63,840 nt of DNA, taken from contig NW_004086833.1 of the NCBI RefSeq assembly GCF_000220395.1, positions 1 through 63,840 on the forward strand, read 5' to 3'. This DNA is from Ichthyophthirius multifiliis. Its lineage: Eukaryota > Ciliophora > Oligohymenophorea > Hymenostomatida. The position numbers and the translations under genes were made by a program. Numbering within the stretch: the first letter of the stretch is position 1; each line of letters begins with the position of its first letter. Below, piece by piece: positions 11,596 through 23,724 of this stretch. A model generated the notes under the pieces. That model did not search any database. It worked only from the letters and a program-made list of their open reading frames with translations, and had not been told where the DNA came from.

Positions 11596-12873
11596 TCATT
11601 CTATTATTAAATTAGTGCGAATAGGATATTAAATAATTCCTTAAACATGATATCTTTCTTTATTATGATATAATGCTAAATCCTTAGTGTCTAAAATATT
11701 ATACCGAATAATAAATTAATAAAAATATATATATTTATAAATAAATACCATAATTTGTAGTTTTGTCACCAATCGCTATTTAAACTTTTTGAATATTTTC
11801 AGGATCAAAAGTACTATCTAATACTTACCAAAAATCAGGATCGCCTTTAAAAGTTTATTAATATCCTTCTTCTTATCTTTAATACTTTTTTTAAATATAA
11901 ATAAAAATAAATATTACTTTTTAATATTATTTTATTTTATTTTAAATTCAATGACATAAAAAATGAGATGAAAAATCAATTATTACTTATTTTTTGTTCG
12001 ATTAAATAAGTTTATAAAAAAAAAATGCCAAAAAGTAAAATATGTTTTATAATTAATTTTTTTTTATTACAGCTTAAATTTCAAAAACTCTCTCCATATC
12101 TAATTTTAATTATCTATATACTGGATCATCTGCTGCTAAATCATATTGTTTGTAAATCCACAAGTTAGGTTTATATAATGTTTCCACATCATTAGTATAT
12201 CTTTCAGAAGCATTTACTTCTCTATAAAATTCAAATTATTCACGTATGAAATGTTAAACAGATTCTCTATTTCCTTTTGTTACAGGCTTATCTTCAGCAA
12301 AATTTTAATCGTATACAACTTTTTTTTTTTTTTTTTTTAATAATTATTAATCTGTATTTATTATAATAAAAAATTAATAAACCATAACTGGAAACAGGTC
12401 TTTTTTCTTTTTTTTCAAATTCTTATATTGCAGCCTATATTTTCTCTTAATTGTTAAAATCTTCTTTTTTTAAATATCCATATATATATAATCTTTTTAA
12501 TTTTGAATATATTTTTATTTTTTTAATAATTAAATTTATTTTAATTAATTTGATTATTAGATTTTTTACTTTTCTGTATCTAATTAATTAATAGGATCAT
12601 ATAATGATTCGTATCCAGCTATTGATGGATTAATATCTTTATGATAACGAATATTATGAATAGAGTCTCTAAAGCATGTTTTATAATCTATATAGTGATC
12701 ACTTTCCAATATAGGTTCTGAGCCTGGAGCTGGATATCTGCTTCTTCTTACATCTGGGTTGGGTAATTTATACCATCTTATTGAAGGTTAGAAAACTATA
12801 TCGCTTTTTTTTATTATTTATTTATCTATTTATTTTATTATTGTTACTGTAATCTTTCTAATGCTTTTTTCAT
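11596..12873 (-). CDS. Conserved-looking protein of unknown function
   Basis: Starts at ATG 12873 (MKKALERLQ) with a short Gln-rich leader, then a well-composed sequence with PSIRWYKLPNPDVRRSRYPA, HYIDYKTCFRDSIHNIRYH, KPNLWIYKQYDLAADDPVYR and, at the C-terminal end, GDPDFWQVLDSTFDPEN. It ends at TGA 11596. Introns at 12493-12569, 12319-12382 and 11691-11748 are clear. A fourth intron of about 194 nt (roughly 11877-12070) is needed, but its phase does not match, and the A8 run at 12805-12812 is one base short of keeping the frame. No signal peptide or membrane helix is seen. The basic, Tyr/Trp/Pro-rich style is reminiscent of ciliate-specific subunits of mitochondrial complexes, but I cannot name it. 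It is divergent from the Aurora-type kinase gene, with 204 nt between the two ATGs. Confidence 0.65.
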
Positions 12874-13077
12874 TTTCTTGTTAATTTATATTTTATTTTT
12901 TTTCTTTATTTATTTTTTTATTTATTTTTTAGGATTATTAATTTCCTCTTTTTTTTATTTTTTTAAAATTAATTATTCAATTAAAAATAAATTATTATAT
13001 TTTTTATTCAAAAAAAAAAAAAAAATTGAGAAAAATTAACTAAGAAAAAAAAATTATTAATTTAGAATAGAAAGAAA
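12874..13077. promoter_or_regulatory. Short bidirectional promoter region
   Basis: Only 204 nt separate the ATGs of two divergent genes (unknown protein on minus, kinase on plus), so both promoters and 5' leaders must fit here. It is A/T-rich, with a run of A around 13011-13024. No specific element can be named. Confidence 0.4.
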
Positions 13078-15043
13078 ATGGAGAAAAATTATTCATAAAA
13101 TTTAAATAAAGAAACAGTATTAAATCAAACAGACATTGAAGAATTAATTTAATAAATAAAACAAAGGCAACTAAAAGATAATAAAAGTTCCCCATAATAA
13201 GAAAATTTTACTATTACAACACAAAAACAACAAACAAAAAATAAAAAAAGTGATTTAGATTAAAAAGTTTAAAATATTCTTTAGTAAATAAATGATAATA
13301 AATTTTAAAATTTATAATATAAATAAACTTAATAATAAATCTTAGTAAAAATTTAAAATATTGATTAATGTTTAAAAAATTAACTTAGTAAAAATATAGA
13401 TATTAAGTAAATAAATTATTTTTCTTCTTTATAAGATGAAATGGAATAATAAATACACGAAAAAAAGCAAAATTATATATATTAAATGTAAACGCTTTAC
13501 AAAGGAAATACTAATTTAGAATAATAGAAATAAATAAAAAGTATGAATTTAATCCCACATAAATAAGATAATTAGGAATTTCAATCTAATATTTTAAATA
13601 CCAGTTACGATCTTAAAAATAATTTTTCTCTAAATTGTAATAGTATTAATAAAAAAAATAGTTTCGTTTATTATAATAATAAAACTAATTCTGTTTAAAC
13701 TAATAATACTAAAAATTCTTATCTTTAAAATTTTTCAGAACATTTTAATTATTAGAATAAGTTTTTAAATTAAAAAAATTAAAGTTATAATAATTATTAA
13801 ATATCTCCTGAAAGAAACATAAATAGTTTTTTATCAAATTAAAACAATAGCAGTTTTATTTTTTAGAATTAAAATAGAAATCAGAAATCATATTCTGAAT
13901 ATTCTATTATTACTAATAGTGAAAGCTTGAATAAGAACATTTTTATAAATATAACAATTAATAATGAAAAAGAAAGCATTATGAATATTCAAGAAGATTA
14001 TTTGAAAAAAAGAAGAGCAATAAATTGTTTTTAGTAATAAATTTAATTAAATAATATCTTTAAATCTGATAATTTTCAGATTGGTAAACATTTAGGAAGT
14101 GGAAAATTCAGTGAAGTTTATATGGCTAGGTAATTTTATTTTATATATATATTTAAAAAATTAATCAATTTAAAGAGATTTAAATACAGGAATGATTGTT
14201 TCATTAAAAAAAATAAAAAAATCAACATTATTTAAATTAAATGTACAAAATCATATATTGAATGAAATTAAAATCTAATTCTTTTTAAAACATATAAATA
14301 TGACTAAATTATATGGATTTTATTTTGACAAAAATTGTGTTTATTTAATCCAAGAATATGCTTCAAATGGAAACTTGAAATAAAATTTATAATTGCAACT
14401 AGAAAACAGATTTGATGAAGATACAGCGATATTTTATATAAAATAAATATTAGAAGCAGTATAATATTTACATTAAAATTATATAATACATAGAGATATT
14501 AAATTAGAAAATATATTGATCTCCTAAGTACAATAATACTTTTAAACAATTCATTTATTTTTTTTCTTTAAAAAAAGGATATAATTAAAATTTCTGATTT
14601 CGGATGTAGTGTTTATAGCCCAGAATGTTAAAGAAGTACTTTTTGTGGTACTTTAGATTATATAAGCCCAGAAATGGCTAGTGGAAACAACTATGGAATT
14701 AGTATTGACATTTGGAGTATAGGAGTTATTACTTTTGAAATGTTAACTGGAAAACCTCCATTTATTTATAGTAATAATGAATAAATGCTTTAGTAAATTA
14801 GAGAAGTATTTATATATATAAAATATTTTTATTTTATGATTATTATTTTTTTAGGCGAAAATTAATATTCCTAGTTATATTTCAAAAGATGCATAAAATT
14901 TTATTAGTAATATATTAGTAAAAGAACCTGATGAAAGAATGAATTTATATTAATTAATAAATCATTAATGGCTTAACAAGAATACAAATAAATCTTAATA
15001 AAATTAATAAATTACAAACGATATAATTAAATTGTTGAGATGA
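13078..15043 (+). CDS. Aurora-type Ser/Thr protein kinase with Gln/Asn-rich leader
   Basis: Introns at 14130-14175, 14528-14577 and 14806-14854 give 606 residues ending at TGA 15041-15043. Residues 1-330 are a low-complexity Gln/Asn/Ser-rich leader. The kinase domain (about 332-590) has glycine loop LGSGKFSEVYMA, catalytic Lys in MIVSLKKIKK, HRDIKLENIL, DFG in ISDFGCSVYSPE, activation segment STFCGTLDYISPEM and the WSIGVITFEMLTGKPPF motif. The CGTLDY-PPEM-like segment and the DFGxSVxxP pattern are characteristic of Aurora kinases, which act at spindle poles, centromeres and, in ciliates, basal bodies and cilia. The VAIK alanine is Ser here. The long Asn/Gln leader is typical of ciliate proteins and probably disordered. 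All catalytic residues are present, so an active enzyme is expected. Confidence 0.9.
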
Positions 15044-15308
15044 TTATTCAATATTTTTTATTTAAAAAAGTTATATTAAATGAGAAAATTATTATATATA
15101 TAATTTTGAATTAATTTATAATATATTTATATTATTTTTATACTATTTTTAATTTGCTTTAAATCAAATTTTATTGTTTACATATATTTTTTTTTCTTAT
15201 ATTTATAAAACACAATTATTTTATTTTTGTTAAGAATAAATAAATTTTTATAACATATTTAATTGTTTTTTGTAAAATATAAATAGATATTTTTATTTTT
15301 ATTTTTAT

Positions 15309-15781
15309 TCATATTTTCCATTTATTTTTAGCTTTCAATATTGGGCTATTATTTTCTTTATTAGAACTATTATTATAAATTTTTTCTTTTGAACCGCTTT
15401 CAAAATAAATATTTTCCTTATTCTTATTTTATGATAAATTATATTTTTTTTCAGAATCAAATCTAGTTCTTTTTATTTTTTGAATTCTGACTTCAGTTAA
15501 TTTCTAGAATTTTTATCTTAAAAATTTTCAATTTTATTATTTAATTCTTAAAGATTTTACTTCTAAGCTATATTAAAGTAGTTATTCAAATTATTATTTG
15601 AATTTAAAAATTATTCAACAGTCATATCTAAAATACATTCTGGTATTATTTATAAAAGTTCATCTTAGAATTTTATTAGTTTCTATACTTATTATTCATG
15701 TATTTCTTAAAATTGTTTTTTAATTAATTAAACATCATTTTCAATAATATATTTTATATTTTATTAAGCCCTATTTTGCAT
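15309..15781 (-). CDS. Small coiled-coil protein, unknown
   Basis: Starts at ATG 15781 (MQNRAQQN) and reads as a Gln/Asn/Lys-rich helical protein (CILDMTVEQFLNS, LQELNNKIENFQD). Near 15510 the best coding frame shifts by one base at a T5 run (15510-15514 on the plus strand). With that single change the sequence continues KLTEVRIQKIKRTRFDSEKK and SPILKAKNKWKI to TGA 15309, for about 157 residues. Without it the frame runs on to a less natural end. The total length is one base short of a multiple of three, as a single missing base predicts. No family is recognised. It lies 311 nt downstream of another minus-strand coiled-coil gene, but there is no evidence that they are one gene. Confidence 0.5.
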
Positions 15782-16092
15782 TTTTTTATATATTTTTCTG
15801 TATTAAAATTTAAATTTTTTTCAAAATATTAATTTGATTAAAATTTCAAAAATAAATATGCGGAAAATATTTTTTTTTGACACAGCTAAAAATAAAAACT
15901 TAAATAGAAACAAAAAATAAATATATAAATACTCTATTATAATTTATAAAGTTAATGATAAGAAAATATATTATTCTTAATATAAAAATATAAAGATATT
16001 AAATATAATAAATAAAACATTCAAAAAAATTAAAATAAATTTTTTGCTTATTTTTTATATGATAAATAAAACATTTTAATATATTATTTTAA
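15782..16092. other. Intergenic, A+T-rich
   Basis: About 0.3 kb between two minus-strand coiled-coil genes. Nothing is recognised. Confidence 0.5.
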
Positions 16093-17010
16093 TCAAAACT
16101 TTAAATAATTTTGCTGTTAATGTTTTTATGTTAGGCTTTCTATCCTTTAGTTTTTAACTAGGCTACTTAGATTATTCTTATTTTTCATATTAAAATTATC
16201 ATTATTGAAATAATCCTTATATTATTTAACCCTTATTAAACTTGTATTTTTAGTATTATTTTAATTAAAACTATTATTATTACTATTATAATTATTATTC
16301 TAATACAAAGAGATTATTAATTTTTTTTTAATTTTTAGATTTTGTTTCATATTAATCACTTTCAGAATTTTCATTAGCAAAACTTTCACTTATATTATTA
16401 TAATTTTAGCTAGAATATTTAAGATTTTAATGTATATTTTTTTATTTAAAATCAGTGACTTTTCTAATTTAAGATTATCTAATATTATTTATGTTTATTT
16501 GATACATTTTTATTTATTCTTTATAATTATTTATTTTATTATCATATTTCTCTTTTTACTATTATAATAATAAATTCGTTTTTTTATTTAATAGTTCGAT
16601 TTCTTTCAATTTTTAATCATATTTTTATTAAAACATTTTTTTTTGTTCGTTTAATTAAAATTAAAGCATTTGATTTTATTTAATAAGCAAATAATTTTAT
16701 TATCTTAATTATTCTTATTCTTCTTTTTTTTTAATATTATTCGTATTTCTAAATTTTTTATTGATTATTTCTTCTTCTTATAGATTATTTGTTAAACCTT
16801 CTATCATTGCGTTATTTATGAAATCAGTATCAAATCTTGATGTTATATACATATCTTCTTCTTTATTTAATGAAAAATCTTAAAAGTTATTTTCTTTGCT
16901 TACAATTTAGTTTGATTTAGAATACTTTTCTTTTCATCTTCTTCTTCGTTTGAGTTTATATTAGTTCTATAAGTGTTATTTAGGCTTAAATTATCACTTA
17001 ATACGCTCAT
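16093..17010 (-). CDS. Gln/Asn-rich coiled-coil protein
   Basis: Two proposed introns, 16894-16925 (32 nt) and 16216-16306 (91 nt), give exactly 265 codons from ATG 17010 to TGA 16093. The N terminus is acidic (MSVLSDNLSLNN, then NSNEEEDEK). A long heptad-like region follows (KLKEIELLNKKTNLLLQQQK and NYKEQIKMYQINI), then a Ser/Asn-rich tail. No enzyme motif, signal peptide or membrane helix is seen. It is presumably structural, possibly cytoskeletal or basal-body, but that is a guess from composition. The 32-nt intron is near the lower size limit for ciliates and should be confirmed by transcript data. Confidence 0.6.
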
Positions 17011-17369
17011 TTTTAATTTTTCTATTTAATAATTAATTTTAGTTTAGAAATGAAAATAATGTTTATATATTTAAAAAAATCAAACGTAATTTAAAATTAA
17101 TGTTCGAATAATAATTAGTAAATATTAACAATAATATTTTATTTAAAATAATAGTAATATATTAAAAATAATCAATTTAAATATCTATGCTATATAAAAA
17201 TAATTTCTATTTAATAATATATATTTAAAAAAAAAATATTAAAAAAATGATAAAACTTATAAAAATAAAATGACAAAAAATAAACAATTTATAAATTAAA
17301 ATTTATATAATAAATATATTTTTATTAATTTTAAATTAAAAATTATTTATTAATTAGTTTATAAAAAAA
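17011..17369. other. Intergenic, A+T-rich
   Basis: About 0.36 kb between two minus-strand genes. No feature is seen. Confidence 0.5.
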
Positions 17370-19450
17370 TCATTATTTTAATTTTTAATTTAGTTTAGGT
17401 CTTTTAGGTTAAGAAATAATATGCATAAATATATAAGCAAGAAGTCTAAAACATAATCCTAATCCAATTAAAGCATAAAAGTTTTCGGCTATACTTTCTC
17501 TAAATCCCAACTAATCTTTTGGATTGCATTATTATTGAGTAATAGGATTAATGCACTCAAAATTAAGATTATCAAATTCATTTAAAGCTGCAGCTTAATA
17601 TCCATATTTAAACATAGATAAATATTCAATCCATTTAAGGAAATCGGGAATATTATTAGTATTTACATATAAACCTCCCAAAACCATAAAAGGAATAACT
17701 AATATAGGAATAAGAGCCATAGCGATTTCCATTTTTGGTACAATAACAGAAATAAATAATCCATATGATACACCGTAGAAATAAGTACATATCATAGCAG
17801 CTGCGAGGATAAAGAAATATTTTGCATCATTATTATTAAGTCCAATAGCATAATAAGTCATTGCGACCTAAATAATAGGATAATATATATGAAAAGGTAA
17901 TTCAGATAAGCTTTTTCCCCAGAAATAAGCACCCACAGTATAACTTTTATTTAATCTTTCTCTCAAGAATAGTCCTCTGTCTTATTAAAAAGTAGAAATT
18001 GATCCTTAAATAGAAGAAAAAGCAGACATTGTAGAAATAAAAAATAAAGCTCCGTTTCTATTTTGAATACCAGCCTATCCATCTCCAAGAGGATTAAATA
18101 CTATAATAGTAGCTATGGAAAAAACAATAATTTATATGGTTTTAAGAAGAAGATCCATTGGGTTTCTTACTTATGTAATGAAACATCTTTTGAAAAGAAG
18201 GGAAAATTATTTTATTACACTTACATTGAATCTGTTATCGTTTTTAGTAGGGACTTAATTATAAGTTGATTTAAGGTCTTTTATTTAATCAGATTATTTA
18301 TATATTGTTACCATTTTTTCTAATCTTTATTTGAATTCTTTATTTATTTATTCATCTGAAATTTCCAAATTACCTTTTTGTAAATATTCTATAATTAAAC
18401 CTTCCTCATTCATAATTTTCATGAAATAATCCGCTGGGTTCGAAAAATCGGGACATTTTAAATTCTATTGGTTGAAATATTCAACAGCTTAATTAGCTAT
18501 TCCTTAATAAATAATTTTTCCTTCACAAATCAGTATTAGTCTTTCGAAAATTACGAATATTTCAGATGAAGGTTAATGGATTGTGGATATTACGTTAACT
18601 CCAATATGACTTAATTTTTTTAACAATTCTATCACATTTAATGATGTTATGGAATCTAAACCTGTTGTGGGTTCATCTAAAAATAAAATGGAAGGATTAG
18701 TTAACAATTCGACACCAATTGATGTTCTTTTACGCTCTCCTCCTGATATACCTCTGATAATGGCATTTCCGACTTTTGTGTCTTTACATTTTTCTAAGCC
18801 TAGGAGTTTTATCAATGATTTCACTTTTTATATTTTTTCATCTTCTGATATATCTTTTAAACGCATGTCGGCACTGAATTTAAATGCTTCATAGGGAGTA
18901 AATGTTGCTAATAAAATATCGTCTTGCATTACATAAGCTATTTAATTTGAATAGTTTCCCATATCGTCAATTTTTTAACCATTTAAATATAAAGAACCTT
19001 CAATTTCCATATTATTAGCGACTAAACGTCCAGATAAAAAATTCAATAATGTTGTTTTTCCGGAACCTTTTTTTTAATTTTAATCATTTTTAATTTTTTT
19101 TTTTTTTACCTGAAGGCCCGAGAATTGCTGTAAAATTACCAGGTTTTATTGATCCACTAAGGTCTTTTAAAATTTATTTTTTTTCATTAACTTTGGTTAG
19201 TTTTCCGTTATCAGCCTTTACTTTATGATTAACATATGCAAATATATTTAAATTTTCCCATGTAAGTTCTAAAGGATTCGTTATTTTAATAGCTTTTTTA
19301 GTTGGCGAGATATTTTCGGGGTGAAAATTAACGGTATCAATTAGAATATTTTATAAAGCATCACCTTATTTATTTATTATTTATTTATTTGTTTTTATTG
19401 ATTATTTTTTTACTTTCTTTAATATTTGAAGGATAAGTATCCATATTCAT
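17370..19450 (-). CDS. ABCG (White-type) half ABC transporter
   Basis: Introns at 19365-19413 and 19067-19109 give 662 residues from ATG 19450 to TGA 17370. The nucleotide-binding domain comes first: Walker A GPSGSGKTTLLNFLSGR (split by the second intron after GPS), Q-loop VMQDDILLATFT, signature ISGGERKRTSIGVELL, Walker B SILFLDEPTTGLDS and H-loop STIHQPSSEIF. The linker is followed by a typical ABCG membrane domain with six helices (for example PFMVLGGLYVNTNNIPDFLK and YGYQAAALNEF before the last helix). One NBD followed by one TMD in this order is diagnostic of ABCG half-transporters, which work as dimers and export lipids, sterols or drugs. All ATPase residues are intact. The substrate cannot be told from sequence. 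Confidence 0.95.
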
Positions 19451-19668
19451 ATTTTTTTTATTCTTATAATTCTATAATTATATATTAATTAATTATAATT
19501 TTATGTGAGAAAATTATTGATGTTATAAAAATATGATTATTTATTGAAAAAAAATGTAATTGCTTTATATAAATAAATGTAAACAAATATAAATAGTAAT
19601 TTTATAAATTTAAATTCCATAAGAATTCCAGAAATTAATATTTAGAAAAAGAAAAATATAATTAAATA

Positions 19669-19716
<48 letters not shown>

Positions 19717-20509
19717 TATTTATTTATATTTTTAAAAATGAACATATATTAATGTATATATAAATTTTGATAAATAATTAAAAATTTAATTATAACTATA
19801 AAAATATATATAATTAGAAATATATAAATATTTCTATATTAATATTTATATATATATATATACATATTTATTTTATATATAACTCATTAAATAATATAAT
19901 TTTTTTTTTTTATATTTTATTATATTATATTAAATTATATTTATTATAATTATTATAAACCTTATTTATATAATGTCTTAGTATTTAAAAAAAATTAATT
20001 TATAATTTATTTATATATATTTAAATGATTATTTTTTTTATATTTTTTTTTTTTTTTTTACAAAATAAATTTATTTTCATAATTTAAATAAATAAAAATT
20101 TTAATTTTTTTATTATATTATAATTTAAAAGAATTTTTTTTTCACATAAAATAAATATATAAATATAAATCTTAATAATTTTTATATTTTTTTAACATTT
20201 TAAATTTAATTTTTCTATAATAAATTTTTTTTGTAATTATTTTTATTAAATAAATTTATCTTATTCTTATATTTAATTAATTTTTATTTATTAATAACTG
20301 ATATAAAAAAAATATATAAATTATTTTTTTAATTACAAATCGTTTAATCTTCTATTTATTTATATTAGCGAATTATTAAATAGAAATAGTTTAATTAAAA
20401 AAATAAAAAATTAATATATAAAATATAAAGATTTATTTAATACTATATTATTGACAAAAATATAAATTAATAATTCTTATTAATCAAAAAAAATAGAAAT
20501 TTAAAAAAT
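19451..20509. other. Intergenic, A+T-rich with TA repeat
   Basis: About 1.06 kb, containing a (TA)n microsatellite at about 19672-19712 and long T runs. No frame or RNA gene was found. Confidence 0.55.
19672..19712. repeat. (TA)n microsatellite
   Basis: About 20 uninterrupted TA dinucleotides upstream of the ABCG gene start. Confidence 0.9.
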
Positions 20510-21238
20510 TCAATTTAATTATTATAAAATTTAATTATTTTTTAATAAAGATTCCTGTAATTATAAAATTTCATTTTAATTTTATTATATTTTCTCTTAT
20601 ATTTATTTAATTTCATATACAATAGCATTTATTGATTAATTTAATTTATTATTTAATTTTATGTGTTCTTCTAATTTAATTATTTATTACTTAAGGTTTT
20701 CTTATAACTTTTTTACTTAATCTTTTTTTAATTTATAGTCTTCAAAAATTTTGAAATCTAATTTTTTGGTTATATTTTATATTAACTATTTTTATTAATT
20801 GCATTTCTATTAATTTAATTGATAATTTTTGGTTTCTTTTTATATTTACTGATCTGTTTCTCCTTAATTTAATTATAATTTTGCAACAGATGTTTATAAA
20901 TCTAAATGACTATTTTTTAAAAGTTTTTCTTTCTCTTAATATTCATTGTTTTCTTTAATTACATCATTCATTTAATCTGAAATATTAATTAGTTATTATT
21001 ATTTTTCTTCCATTTATTTTTTTTGAAATTCAATTATGTTTAAAAGTTATTATTTTTCATCATTTTGTAATTTTTATTCTTATTCTTTTTAATCTTTTTA
21101 TGTTTCTTATACTTTTTATTTTTCTTATTTTAAAAGTTCTATTTTTTATTCTAATTTTTGCCTTTCATCTTTTACATCTTTTATATCTTCAAATGTCCTA
21201 CCTAATTTTTTTATAATTAATCCTAACTAAGGATCCAT
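20510..21238 (-). CDS. Coiled-coil protein, unknown
   Basis: A single-exon frame of 242 residues from ATG 21238 (MDPQLGLIIKKLGRTFEDIK) to TGA 20510. From residue 20 to the end it is one long Gln/Lys/Glu/Leu coiled coil (QKIELLKQEKQKVQETQK, KEKLLKNSHLDLQTSVAKLQ, IIKLEEHIKLNNKLNQ). Codon phase is perfect over 729 nt and the composition is more structured than random A+T-rich DNA. No family can be named; long coiled coils of this kind in ciliates are often cytoskeletal or basal-body proteins. It lies 160 nt downstream of the Rh transporter gene in the same direction. Confidence 0.7.
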
Positions 21239-21397
21239 TGATTTTTTTTTTATTAATTTAAAAATTTTATTATAATTTTGATAGTTATTTTTTTTAAAAA
21301 AATAATAAAATAAATTATTAGTAAATATAATAAAAACAATATGAATATTTAATAATATATATATTTTATTTAAAATCGAAAACTCAGGAGATTCGAG

Positions 21398-22880
21398 TCA
21401 AGTATCAATAGGTTATTATTCAGGATTTTAATTACATTGTAAATTTTAAAGCTAATAATTTTAACTCGTTTTAGTTTATATTTACTAAGTTTCTAAAGTG
21501 TGAGTCTCTTTTACTTTTTCCATAATATACGCCAAATCTTCATATTAAATATTTGGAATATGGAAAAATTCACCATCATCATATAATAAAGTAGGAGAAT
21601 GTCCTAAAAGTTTCATTAATAAGCCAGTTATAAATCCAAAAATAATACATAATATTAAAGTAATAAATAAATAAGCGATTTATAATTTAGCTTATTTTTA
21701 TGCATTCCAATCATCATCTAAGCTTTTTGAAAAAACTTCACTTATTAATTTTGATGAATCTCCCATATTTTAAGCTTAAGAAGCTGCAATACTGCCAAAA
21801 ATACCACCTAAAAATCCCGGAAGGGCATGTAAATTAAGAACTCCACAACTATCGTGTAATTTAATTTTTTCTTCCAAAAAACTTTATAGTTTATTAAATC
21901 CAAAAGTTGAAACCAATCCAGAAAAAAATCCTATGGATATAGCCCATATCGGTAAGATATGCATATCAGCACATGTACCCTTTTTTTTAAAAATAAAATA
22001 AAATAAATATTTTTTTTTTATACCATAGCAACACCTCCAGCCAAAGTAGCATTTTATATATCTATCATGTTAAATTTTTTATTATTACTTCTAAGTGCTG
22101 CTGAAGTAAGAAAAGTCGCAAAAGTAGAACCACTTAATGATAATACAGTATTAATGAAAGCTCTGTTTTAATGGCTTGAATCCTAAGCAGCCATCGCTCC
22201 ATTAAAAGATGGCGTAATAACTTCGATAAGAAAATTGCCCCTAAAAAAGCAGTAATATCAGAAACATAATTTGATTCAGCTTTAGCATGAGTAAAAGCCT
22301 TATTAGGAGTAACAATTTTAGAAACTACAAGTCCGAAAAAAGCTCCAAAAGTATGAATAACCATAGAACCTCCAATATCTGCAATTCCCATATTTAAACC
22401 AATTCTTTCATTTAATGTATAGCCTATAGTTTGTACTAAAGTCATTATAAGTAATTAGAAGGGAGTTACTTTTCCTATTATAGCTCCATAAGCAATTAAT
22501 ATAGATCCAGAACAAAAAGAACTTAAAATTAACAGAGAAACATTCATATTTATTTTAAACTCATGATCTGAATCCCATATTCTTTCGAAAAATAATTCCC
22601 ATATAGGATATAATTGGAATGAAATTGCTCCTATTAAAAATGTATAAGCTACAGCTCCGAAATTATATCGGCGTAGAAATGTCATTAAAAATCCAAAGCC
22701 AACAAATATCATGACGTTTACATCTTACCATTATGGATATTTATAACTTTAGAAGTCATTAGTTTTATATTGGCCGCAAACTGAATGGAATATTATGCAA
22801 AATATCTCTATTATTACAAGTAAAGTCATAAATTTCTATTATTCTTTTAATGATGTTTAGTTTATTTCGTGTTTTCCCAT
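21398..22880 (-). CDS. Rh-type ammonium/ammonia channel
   Basis: From ATG 22880 (MGKHEINQ) to TGA 21398 with one intron (21980-22023). Motifs of the Rh branch of the Amt/Rh family are clear: [69 protein letters not shown] and [19 protein letters not shown]. These include the paired histidines of the pore (in IHTFGA and LHALPG). Several hydrophobic helices match the 11-12 helix fold. Spliced length is 1,439 nt, one base short of 480 codons, and the frame breaks at about 22226-22236, between the FLGAIF helix and the IEVITPSF motif; a one-base sequencing error is the simplest reason. Likely role: ammonia export or uptake at a cell or organelle membrane. Confidence 0.92.
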
Positions 22881-23724
22881 TTTTTTTAAACGATCTAAGT
22901 TTTTTTACTTATTTTTTTTATTTAATCTGTATTTTTAATTCTATTATTTTTTTTATGATTTATAATTTGATTGATTTCTTTATATTTAATATTTTAAATT
23001 AATGGTTTTTATTGTGTTCATATTTAAAATATAATATAATTTGAATATATTTTTTTTATATATGCATTTATTGTTTTTTTTTAATTAATTAAAGAGCAAA
23101 CAAATCTGTCGTTTTTAATCAAGAAAAAATATTAATTTATTAATCCATAAATTATATATTTCCAATAATAATAATATTTGGAAATTAAAAAATACAAATT
23201 GATTATTTTAGAAATAAAAGATTATTTATTTTATTTCTATAAAAAAAAATTATATAATTTTAAAAATAGTTTTTTTATAAATTTTGTTTTTAATATATGC
23301 ATTTGTTATTTTTAGCAATTCAATTTACTATAATTATTTGATTAATAAATAAAATTTTATATTTAAATAGAATTTTAAATTTATTAAAAAATAAGGTATT
23401 TGTATTGAATTAATTAAAAATAATAAAAATTAAATATAAATTACAAATTTAATAACATTATAAAAAATGTAAATTTTTTATATATATAAATAATTAAAAA
23501 AGGTTTTTTTGAATATTTATTAAAATTAGATTTAGTTATAATTTAATTTAGAATAAGAATAAAAATTAAAAAATAAATAATAATAAAATATATATATTTT
23601 TATATATAATTTTAATTATATATAAAAATTTATAAAATAAAATATTAATTATATATTTATTTAATTTTCTTTTATTGAATTGAAAATAATAATATTAATT
23701 AAACACATTTTTTTATTTTTAATT
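22881..23724. other. Intergenic, A+T-rich
   Basis: About 0.84 kb upstream of the Rh gene. No coding frame or RNA gene is seen. Confidence 0.5.

Noticed and set aside
15309-17010. Joining the two neighbouring minus-strand coiled-coil genes into one
   Set aside because: Each has its own ATG and a TGA stop in a sensible frame, and the 311 nt between them show no coding pattern.
17595-18894. Short standard-code fragments within the ABCG gene
   Set aside because: They are pieces of one 662-residue frame cut at TAA/TAG, or antisense shadows of it.
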